The position numbers and the translations under genes were made by a program. From assembly GCA_025929595.1 (NCBI GenBank), contig JAICQA010000043.1, positions 1 to 12,698 on the forward strand: DNA of 12,698 nucleotides, written 5' to 3'. Positions 7,872 through 12,698 of the stretch are shown piece by piece. The notes under the pieces were generated by a model that was not told the DNA's origin, ran no database searches, and was given only the letters and a program-made list of their open reading frames with translations. The stretch's first letter is position 1. Each line of letters begins with the position of its first letter. This DNA comes from Xanthobacteraceae bacterium (GTDB lineage Bacteria; Pseudomonadota; Alphaproteobacteria; Rhizobiales; Xanthobacteraceae).

Positions 7872-8858
7872 ATGCGCGGTACGGAAAAACATGGCGACCC
7901 GTTCGAGCTGGCCTGCGCCGCCGTTGCGGCAAGCGCAGCGAAGGACGTCGGTACTGAGGCGCGCCGCTGGCTTTCATACATCGCGCACGAACGCCGCCTG
8001 TCGCCCAAGACGCTGGAGGCCTATTCGCGCGACGTAGCGGGTTTTCTCTCTTTTCTCACCGAGCATCTTGGCGACAAGCCCTCGCTCAGGGATTTGGCCG
8101 CGCTCGCGCCCGCCGATGTGCGCGCCTATCTCGCGCGCCGCCGCCGCGACGAAATCCAGGCGCGCACGCTGATGCGTTCGCTCGCCGCCACCCGCTCCTT
8201 TGCCCGCTTTCTCGAGCGCGAAGGCCGCGGCAAGGTCGCGGCCCTCGCCGCCGTCCGCACGCCCAAGATTCCCCGCTCGCTCCCGAAGCCGCTGTCGGCG
8301 AAATCGGCGCGTGCCGTTGCCGACCCCGCAAGCCGCGCCGGCGAAGAGCGCGAGCCGTGGGTGCTGGCGCGCGACGCGGCGGTTCTTGCGCTGCTCTACG
8401 GCTCCGGCCTGCGTATTTCCGAGGCGCTGGGGATTCTCCGCCGCGACGCGCCGACTGAGGGCGGCCAACTAACCGTCACCGGCAAGGGCGACAAGACACG
8501 CATGGTTCCCGTGCTGCCCCAAGTCGCGAATGCCATCGAGGAATACATCTCACTTTGCCCTTTCAATGTGAAAGGCGACGAGCCGCTGTTCCGCGGCGAG
8601 AAAGGGGGGCCGCTGTCGCCGCGTGTCGTACAGCTCGCCATGGAGCGCATGCGCGGCGCGCTCGGCCTCCCGGACACCGCAACACCGCACGCCTTGCGCC
8701 ACTCTTTTGCCACTCACCTGCTCGCGCGCGGCGGCGATCTGCGCTCGATCCAGGAATTGCTGGGCCACGCTTCGCTCGCGACGACGCAGATTTACACCGC
8801 CGTCGACTCGGCGAGTCTCGTTGAGGCGTACCGCGCCGCCCACCCGAGAGCGCGTTGA
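7872..8858 (+). CDS. xerC: Tyrosine recombinase XerC
   Basis: This site-specific recombinase acts with a XerD partner at dif to resolve chromosome dimers. The product is 328 residues, slightly longer than the ~300 of E. coli. An N-terminal SAM-like core-binding domain (about residues 28-120; LSPKTLEAYSRDVAGFLSF) precedes the catalytic domain. The full catalytic set is present: R181 (GSGLRISEAL), K205 (TGKGDKT), H273 and R276 (HALRHSFATHL), H299 (LLGHASLATTQIYT) and nucleophile Y308. I choose ATG 7872 because AAGGGA at 7859-7864 is seven bases upstream; GTG 7866 and TTG 7851 are in-frame alternatives. XerC is preferred over XerD because of the position next to priA, as in related Rhizobiales, and the chromosomal rather than mobile setting; sequence alone separates the two less surely. 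The 88-bp gap to priA must hold both promoters. Confidence 0.9.
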   Translation: MRGTEKHGDPFELACAAVAASAAKDVGTEARRWLSYIAHERRLSPKTLEAYSRDVAGFLSFLTEHLGDKPSLRDLAALAPADVRAYLARRRRDEIQARTLMRSLAATRSFARFLEREGRGKVAALAAVRTPKIPRSLPKPLSAKSARAVADPASRAGEEREPWVLARDAAVLALLYGSGLRISEALGILRRDAPTEGGQLTVTGKGDKTRMVPVLPQVANAIEEYISLCPFNVKGDEPLFRGEKGGPLSPRVVQLAMERMRGALGLPDTATPHALRHSFATHLLARGGDLRSIQELLGHASLATTQIYTAVDSASLVEAYRAAHPRAR

Positions 8859-8885
8859 ACGCTTTCCATCGGCAGGAGTTAATGA

Positions 8886-8904
8886 CGAGCCATTCGGAGG
8901 CTCG
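8886..8904 (+). promoter_or_regulatory. Hairpin enclosing the ribosome-binding site of the 106-aa gene
   Basis: CGAGCC (8886-8891) pairs with GGCTCG (8899-8904) around a 7-base loop. The Shine-Dalgarno GGAGG (8896-8900) lies half in the loop and half in the stem, two bases before the start codon region. Folding would partly hide the site. No known riboswitch or thermometer class was recognised. Confidence 0.35.
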
Positions 8905-8906
8905 CC

Positions 8907-9227
8907 ATGGACGACGATCTCACAGGAATGACACGCGAATCGCTCGTTGCCGAGGTTAAGCGGCTGCGCAACGCGATCCGCGAGCATCGCGACAGCAGCG
9001 GCCACGACCTGTGCTGGCATCACCCGCAACCGTGGGGTTTGCTGCCGGAACCCATGCCAACCGATATCGCCGTCCCGCCATGGCCGAAGTTCCTGCGCGG
9101 CTGTCTCAGATATCGCGAATCTCTGGAGCGCGAACTGCCGAACGCGCGCAGGCATGAGCAGGAATACGCCGCGCCGCGCGCTGCGCACTGGCGATCACAA
9201 CACGATCCCGTGACGTCCATAAAATAG
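8907..9227 (+). CDS. Conserved-looking small protein of unknown function (106 aa)
   Basis: No function is recognised. The protein is soluble, with no signal peptide or membrane segment. An N-terminal amphipathic helix (about residues 10-28, LVAEVKRLRNAIREH) is followed by a compact Cys/Trp/His-rich stretch, DLCWHHPQPWGLLPE (34-48), then WPKFLRGCLRYRESLE (59-74) and a charged tail. C36, H38, H39 and C66 could bind metal, but there is no classical zinc-finger spacing. The helix plus CWHHP plus WPxFLRGC pattern resembles short hypothetical proteins I recall from Rhizobiales, so the family is probably real. The start ATG 8907 has an excellent GGAGG six bases upstream; ATG 8928 (MTRESLVAEV) is the alternative and may be where homology begins. 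It lies 48 bp after xerC on the same strand and could be read through from it. Confidence 0.75.
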   Translation: MDDDLTGMTRESLVAEVKRLRNAIREHRDSSGHDLCWHHPQPWGLLPEPMPTDIAVPPWPKFLRGCLRYRESLERELPNARRHEQEYAAPRAAHWRSQHDPVTSIK

Positions 9228-9266
9228 GCTTCATGCCGCCGCTTGGCGGGCTTAGCCTTCAATGTA

Positions 9267-9297
9267 GCGGACGGGGCGTCCTCCGGAGTCCGTCCGC
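9267..9297 (+). promoter_or_regulatory. Leader hairpin before the 50-aa exported peptide
   Basis: GCGGACGG (9267-9274) pairs perfectly with CCGTCCGC (9290-9297). The 15-base loop contains the palindrome CTCCGGAG (9281-9288). The hairpin ends five bases before the GGAG ribosome-binding site of the next gene (9303-9306), where it could influence translation or mRNA stability. It matches no riboswitch class I know. Confidence 0.4.
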
Positions 9298-9314
9298 CAA
9301 CAGGAGACGATCCG

Positions 9315-9467
9315 ATGCGCAAGCTGACGATGGCTCTCGTAACGACGGCCGCAGTTGCGTTCAGCGGGGCGGCAATCGCCTGCCCCTATGGCGCAGCCAC
9401 ATCCGCCGACATTTCGACGCCGACTCAGACGGCGGAAGCGCCGATCTCAAAGCCGGCCCAGAACTGA
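9315..9467 (+). CDS. Small exported peptide of unknown function (50 aa)
   Basis: The 50-residue product has a classic Sec signal: MRK, a hydrophobic core (LTMALVTTAAVAFSGAA), then AIA before Cys. Signal peptidase I cleavage after AIA (residue 22) would give a 28-residue mature peptide starting CPYG. It is rich in Ala, Thr, Pro and Ser (TPTQTAEAPISKPAQN) and looks disordered. The AIAC sequence is a poor lipobox because position -3 is Ala, but a lipoprotein cannot be excluded. The start ATG 9315 has GGAG eight bases upstream; the frame extends to 9243 without a better site. It is preceded by a leader hairpin and followed by a strong terminator, which argues that it is a real expressed gene. Short ACP-type peptides like this occur in Rhizobiales; none has a role I can name. 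Confidence 0.7.
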   Translation: MRKLTMALVTTAAVAFSGAAIACPYGAATSADISTPTQTAEAPISKPAQN

Positions 9468-9483
9468 GCGGGAGTCCTGTTCC

Positions 9484-9517
9484 GGCCCGGGCTCGCGCAA
9501 GCGGCCCGGGCCTTTTT
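9484..9517 (+). terminator. Strong intrinsic terminator after the 50-aa peptide gene
   Basis: A 9-bp GC stem (GGCCCGGGC at 9484-9492 with GCCCGGGCC at 9504-9512) is followed, after one bulged T, by a CGC/GCG extension capped by a GCAA tetraloop (9494-9503). A run of five Ts follows at 9513-9517. It acts on plus-strand transcription and sits 17 bp after the stop codon. The convergent glycine-rich gene ends 17 bp further on. There is no matching T-run for the minus strand. Confidence 0.92.
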
Positions 9518-9533
9518 CTTTCCAATCTACCGC

Positions 9534-9869
9534 TCAGCGTTTGCCAAGCCCGATGTTCAGTCCGCCGCCGGCTTTCGCGCCGCCCCCGACAGAGCCGGTT
9601 GTGCCCGGCGCGCCGAGCTGGATGTTGCCAGCCCCGCTCACATTCGCACCGCCGGATTGCAATCCGCCATTGCCCGCGCCCGCACGGACGTTCCCGTTTG
9701 CGCCAACGCCCGCTGCGCCTGTTGCGCCGAGCCCGCCGGCTTTGACCCCGACATTCGACGAGGCGTCCACGCCGGCACCGAGATCGAGATTGACGCCCTG
9801 CGCGAAGGCGGCGGCGCCGCTCGCACCGAACAGAAAGGCCACGGCCAATGTGGTTTGCTTCAATCGCAT
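9534..9869 (-). CDS. Exported glycine-rich low-complexity protein (111 aa)
   Basis: No function is recognised. A Sec signal peptide (residues 1-23, ending GAAAFA before QG) precedes an 88-residue mature part in which 30 residues are Gly; most of the rest are Ala, Asn, Val, Leu and Ser. The mature part has no Cys, aromatic residue, His, Met or Glu, and one Pro. Short hydrophobic pairs alternate with glycine turns (VNLDLGAG, NVGVKAGG, GNVRAGAG, GANVSGAGNIQLG, GLNIGLG), as in beta-rich repetitive secreted proteins. It could be a surface or matrix protein; this is inference from composition. The start ATG 9869 has AAGGAG seven bases upstream, an ideal spacing. It is convergent with the 50-aa peptide gene and lies 264 bp from lpdA, so it is probably its own transcript. 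Confidence 0.72.
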   Translation of the reverse strand: MRLKQTTLAVAFLFGASGAAAFAQGVNLDLGAGVDASSNVGVKAGGLGATGAAGVGANGNVRAGAGNGGLQSGGANVSGAGNIQLGAPGTTGSVGGGAKAGGGLNIGLGKR

Positions 9870-10112
9870 GATCGCACTCCTTGTTGGTTGCGGTACGCAA
9901 GCAAGGGAGCGGCATCAGCCGGCAATCATTGGAAAATGCCTTGATTTCTTCGGGGCGATTTGCCGGCGGATTTTCGCGGCAAGTTCCGGTACGGCGAAAA
10001 CACGTCGAATGGCCGCCCGCAATCTCGCGACGCATCCGCGCCCGAAGCTTGAGAGTGGAGGGGACGCGCACAGTCCGTTCGGTCGCGCCCCACGATCGGC
10101 TTTTGAGAGCCA

Positions 10113-10137
10113 GTAACGTGAGCTTCGCTCACGTTAC
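10113..10137 (-). terminator. Perfect 11-bp hairpin overlapping the lpdA stop codon
   Basis: GTAACGTGAGC (10113-10123) and GCTCACGTTAC (10127-10137) form an uninterrupted 11-bp stem with a 3-base loop. On the lpdA transcript the UAA stop (10136-10134) lies in the 5' base of the stem. No U-run follows, so this is either a weak or factor-assisted terminator or an mRNA 3'-end stabiliser. A small GGCT/AGCC hairpin follows just downstream. Confidence 0.6.
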
Positions 10138-11534
10138 ATATGGATCGCGCGACCGTCGACGGCGAGCGCGGCTTCCTTCACCGCCTCCGACGTCGTCGGA
10201 TGTGCGTGGCAGGTGCGCGCGATGTCTTCAGCCGACGCGCCGAATTCAATCGCGAGCGTCACCTCTGCGATCAGGGTGCCGGCATCCGCGCCGATGATAT
10301 GCGCGCCCACGACGCGATGCGTGTTCGCGTCTTCGAGAATCTTCACGAAGCCGTCGGTCGCCTTGTTGACCTTGGCGCGGCCGTTCGCGGTGAAAGGGAA
10401 TTTGCCGGCGCGGTACTGCACGCCCGCTTCCTTCAGCTCTTCCTCGGTTTTGCCGACCGAGGCGACTTCCGGCCAAGTGTAGATCACGCTCGGGATGGCG
10501 TCGTAATTCACGTGCCCCGCCTGCCCGGCGAGGATTTCAGCGACCGCAACGCCTTCATCTTCCGCCTTGTGCGCGAGCATCGGTCCGGCGATCGCGTCGC
10601 CGATGGCGAAGATGCCCTGCACATTCGTCTGGAAATGCTCATCCACAACCACGCGCTTGCGCTTGTCGAGTTCGACGCCGGCCTCGGTAAGCCCAAGCCC
10701 GTCCGTGTAAGGCACACGGCCGATGGCGACGAGGACGACGTCGGCTTCCACCGTCTCGCTCTTGCCGCCGGCGGCGGGCTCGATCGTCGCTTTCAGCGAC
10801 TTTCCCTTCATCTCGACGCCCGTGACCTTGGAGCCAAGGCGGAATTTCACGCCCTGCTTTTCCTGAATGCGCTGGAATTGCCGCGCGATCTCGCCGTCCA
10901 TGCCGGGGAGGATGCGGTCGAGAAATTCGACCACCTCGACCTGCGCGCCGAGCCGCCGCCACACCGACCCGAGCTCCAGGCCGATCACGCCCGCGCCGAC
11001 CACGAGCAGCTTCTCGGGCACCTTTGAAAGCTCAAGCGCGCCGGTCGATGAGACGATGCGCTTCTCGTCGATCTCGATGCCAGGAAGACGCGCGACATCG
11101 GAGCCCGTCGCGATCACGATCGCCTTGCACTCGATGGTCTCGCTCTTCCCGTTGCCGGCGCCTACTTCGACCTTGCCCGGCGCGACGATGCGGCCCTTGC
11201 CGCGGAACGCGTCGACCTTGTTCTTCTTGAACAGGAAGTCGACGCCCTTGACGTTGCCGTCGACGCCTTCCTGCTTGAATTTCATCATCTGGACGAGATC
11301 GAGTTTCGGCTTCGAGACGCCGATGCCCATGCCGGCGAAGGCGTGCGCGGCTTCCTCGAACAGGTGCGAGGCGTGCAGCATGGCTTTCGACGGGATGCAT
11401 CCAACATTGAGACAGGTACCGCCGAAGGTCTTGTCCTTCTCGACCACCGCCACTTTCAGCCCGAGCTGTGCCGCGCGGATCGCGCACACATATCCGCCGG
11501 GACCGGTGCCGATGACGACGAGATCGTAGGACAT
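10134..11534 (-). CDS. lpdA: Dihydrolipoyl dehydrogenase (E3 of 2-oxoglutarate dehydrogenase)
   Basis: This FAD enzyme reoxidises the dihydrolipoyl arm of the E2 subunit and passes electrons to NAD+. The 466-residue product has family length. The FAD-binding GTGPGG lies at residues 9-14 and the redox-active disulfide pair at C41 and C46 (GGTCLNVGCIPSK). An NAD-binding GAGVIG motif, the FAD contact AIGDAI, and the C-terminal HPTTSE with catalytic H445 and E450 are also present. I place the start at ATG 11534-11532, which has GGAG six bases upstream and opens MSYDLVVIGTG. The frame is open to 11582, but the 16 extra residues (beginning MPGTRPGMT) are translated repeat DNA. It lies 120 bp after sucB on the same strand, so it is the E3 serving that complex, though it could also be shared with other 2-oxoacid dehydrogenases. 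A hairpin covers its stop codon. Confidence 0.97.
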   Translation of the reverse strand: MSYDLVVIGTGPGGYVCAIRAAQLGLKVAVVEKDKTFGGTCLNVGCIPSKAMLHASHLFEEAAHAFAGMGIGVSKPKLDLVQMMKFKQEGVDGNVKGVDFLFKKNKVDAFRGKGRIVAPGKVEVGAGNGKSETIECKAIVIATGSDVARLPGIEIDEKRIVSSTGALELSKVPEKLLVVGAGVIGLELGSVWRRLGAQVEVVEFLDRILPGMDGEIARQFQRIQEKQGVKFRLGSKVTGVEMKGKSLKATIEPAAGGKSETVEADVVLVAIGRVPYTDGLGLTEAGVELDKRKRVVVDEHFQTNVQGIFAIGDAIAGPMLAHKAEDEGVAVAEILAGQAGHVNYDAIPSVIYTWPEVASVGKTEEELKEAGVQYRAGKFPFTANGRAKVNKATDGFVKILEDANTHRVVGAHIIGADAGTLIAEVTLAIEFGASAEDIARTCHAHPTTSEAVKEAALAVDGRAIHM

Positions 11535-11556
11535 GGGAAGCTCCACATTCTTAAAC

Positions 11557-11644
11557 GTCATGCCCGGCCTTGTGCCGGGCATCCACGTCTAGCAACTGGA
11601 TATGACTTAAAGACGTGGATGGCCGGGACAAGCCCGGCCATGAC
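11557..11644. repeat. Dyad repeat element with two internal hairpins between sucB and lpdA
   Basis: Two 34-bp arms (11557-11590 and 11611-11644) form an inverted repeat around a 20-bp spacer, with 30 of 34 positions matching. Each arm also folds alone: TGCCCGGC with GCCGGGCA (11561-11581) and TGGCCGGG with CCCGGCCA (11620-11640), each an 8-bp stem with a 5-base loop. The four arm differences are two compensatory pairs that keep both small stems intact. The GTCATG...CCACGTCT ends match the dispersed palindromic repeat I recall as abundant in Bradyrhizobium/Rhodopseudomonas-type genomes. It lies in the sucB-lpdA message, where it may stabilise or attenuate the transcript. Confidence 0.88.
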
Positions 11645-11654
11645 AATGAACAGA

Positions 11655-12698
11655 CTACAGATCCAGCACCATCCGCGCCGGGTCTTCGAGATTTTCCTTC
11701 ACGCGCACCAGGAAGGTGACCGCCTCGCGGCCGTCGACGATGCGGTGATCGTAGCTAAGCGCGAGATACATCATCGGCCTGACGACGACCTGCCCCTTCA
11801 GAGCGATCGGACGCTCCTCGATGCGGTGCATGCCGAGAATGCCCGACTGCGGCGCGTTGAGGATCGGCGTCGACAGGAGCGAGCCGTAGATGCCGCCGTT
11901 CGAGATCGTGAAGGTGCCGCCCTGCATCTCCTCGAGCTTGAGCTTGCCGTCGCGCGCGCGCTTGCCGAAATCGGCGATGGTCTTCTCGATGTCGGCGATG
12001 GAAAGCGCATCGGAGTCGCGCACGACCGGCACCACGAGGCCCTTGTCGGTGCCGACCGCCACGCCGACGTGATAGTAATTCTTGTAGACCAGTTCGTCGC
12101 CGTCGATCTCGGCGTTCACCGCGGGGATTTCCTTCAGCGCGGCGACGCACGCCTTCACGAAGAAGCCCATGAAGCCGAGCTTGACCCCGTGCTTCTTTTC
12201 GAACGGCTCCTTGTATTGCGAGCGCATATGCATGACCGCGCTCATGTCCACGTCGTTGAACGTCGTGAGCATGGCCGCCGTGTTCTGCGCTTCCTTCAGG
12301 CGATGCGCGATGGTCTGCCTGAGCCGCGTCATGCGCACGCGCTCTTCGCGCTCCGCGTCCGACGCGGGCGACGGTGCGCGCGCCTGCGCGGGGGCCGCGG
12401 GCTTCGCACCGGTCGCGATCGCGGCCAGCATGTCGCCCTTCATCACCCTGCCGTCCTTGCCGGTGCCCTGAACCTGGCCCGGAGAAACACCCGACTCGGC
12501 GGCGAGCTTCCGCACCGAAGGCAGCACGACGCCGCCTGACTGTGCGGGCGCTTCGCGCGGCGCCACTTGTGCGGCGCCGGCGTTGATCGGCTTCGTTGTA
12601 TCGGTTGTCTGGTCGGGCCTGCCGGTGGGCGCGGGCTGCGCCTTGGCGGGCGCGGCTTTCGCTCCACCCGCACCTTCCTTGATCGAGCCGAGGATCGC
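11655..12698 (-). CDS. sucB: Dihydrolipoyllysine succinyltransferase (E2 of 2-oxoglutarate dehydrogenase), N-terminus beyond window
   Basis: E2 is the cubic core of the complex; it moves the succinyl group from its lipoyl arm to CoA in the TCA cycle. The last 347 residues are visible. They open with the end of the lipoyl domain (AILGSIKEGAGG), followed by an Ala/Pro linker. The peripheral-subunit-binding domain, which docks E1/E3, follows at visible residues ~57-93 (VLPSVRKLAAESGVSP, GTGKDGRVMKGDML). After a second linker comes the catalytic domain (~115-347) with the active site SYDHRIVDG (H318, D322 in visible numbering). The ending FLVRVKENLEDPARMVLDL is typical of SucB/OdhB rather than pyruvate dehydrogenase E2. 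The lipoyl-lysine region, perhaps 65-75 residues, lies past 12698. A GTG at 12566 is internal, not a start. lpdA follows downstream, so the two probably share a transcript. Confidence 0.96.
   Translation of the reverse strand, partial: AILGSIKEGAGGAKAAPAKAQPAPTGRPDQTTDTTKPINAGAAQVAPREAPAQSGGVVLPSVRKLAAESGVSPGQVQGTGKDGRVMKGDMLAAIATGAKPAAPAQARAPSPASDAEREERVRMTRLRQTIAHRLKEAQNTAAMLTTFNDVDMSAVMHMRSQYKEPFEKKHGVKLGFMGFFVKACVAALKEIPAVNAEIDGDELVYKNYYHVGVAVGTDKGLVVPVVRDSDALSIADIEKTIADFGKRARDGKLKLEEMQGGTFTISNGGIYGSLLSTPILNAPQSGILGMHRIEERPIALKGQVVVRPMMYLALSYDHRIVDGREAVTFLVRVKENLEDPARMVLDL

Noticed and set aside
7872..8858. Tyrosine recombinase as a phage or integron integrase marking a genomic island
   Set aside because: The full-length Xer-type sequence lies next to priA and there is no tRNA, attachment-site repeat or phage gene nearby. 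A housekeeping XerC is the better reading.
9236..9249. Possible terminator after the 106-aa gene (CCGCC/GGCGG stem)
   Set aside because: The stem is only 5 bp and no T-run follows, so it does not reach the level of a terminator call.
9870..10133. Small open frames in the gap between the glycine-rich gene and lpdA (for example 9926-10132 minus)
   Set aside because: None has a ribosome-binding site together with protein-like composition. The gap is better read as promoter and leader DNA for the glycine-rich gene plus the lpdA 3' hairpin.
11343..12539. 398-codon plus-strand frame opposite lpdA and sucB
   Set aside because: It runs through the lpdA start, the dyad repeat and the sucB stop without any domain signal, so it is a shadow frame. 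The plus-strand frames at 10140-11027 and 149-1096 are rejected for the same reason.

Overview
The window is GC-rich alphaproteobacterial chromosome, most likely from the Rhizobiales (Bradyrhizobium/Rhodopseudomonas/Xanthobacteraceae type). Three things point there: the gene neighbourhood (2-oxoglutarate dehydrogenase E2-E3, xerC, priA, then the F1 ATP synthase atpH-atpA start), the protein sequences, and a dyad repeat between sucB and lpdA of the kind scattered through such genomes. Species cannot be fixed from the sequence alone.

Layout: (1) 1-1134, minus strand: start of the F1 ATP synthase operon, atpH overlapping atpA, with atpA cut by the left edge. (2) 1135-1476: gene-free divergent region with small repeats. 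(3) 1477-5613, plus strand: a SulP anion transporter with a STAS domain, a CaCA-family cation exchanger and a six-helix membrane class III adenylate cyclase. (4) 5618-7783, minus: priA, convergent with the cyclase and only 4 bp from it. (5) 7872-8858, plus: a XerC-type tyrosine recombinase divergent from priA. (6) 8907-9467, plus: a 106-aa protein of unknown function and a 50-aa exported peptide, closed by a strong intrinsic terminator. (7) 9534-9869, minus: an exported glycine-rich low-complexity protein. (8) 10134-12698, minus: lpdA and the 3' part of sucB (odhB), separated by a two-hairpin dyad repeat.

Functionally this is mostly housekeeping: central carbon oxidation (E2/E3 of 2-oxoglutarate dehydrogenase), ATP synthesis, replication restart (PriA) and chromosome dimer resolution (Xer). 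The accessory part is the transporter-exchanger-cyclase trio, which lies between priA and atpH, where I recall relatives having those two genes close together, and the three small genes at 8.9-9.9 kb.

I found no CRISPR array, RNA gene, transposase, phage gene or defence system, and no clear new multi-gene system. The items most worth checking are the dyad repeat whose two hairpins differ only by compensatory changes, the ion-transport/cyclase trio, and the small exported proteins with their RNA hairpins. Several very long open frames antisense to real genes are codon-bias shadows and are left out.
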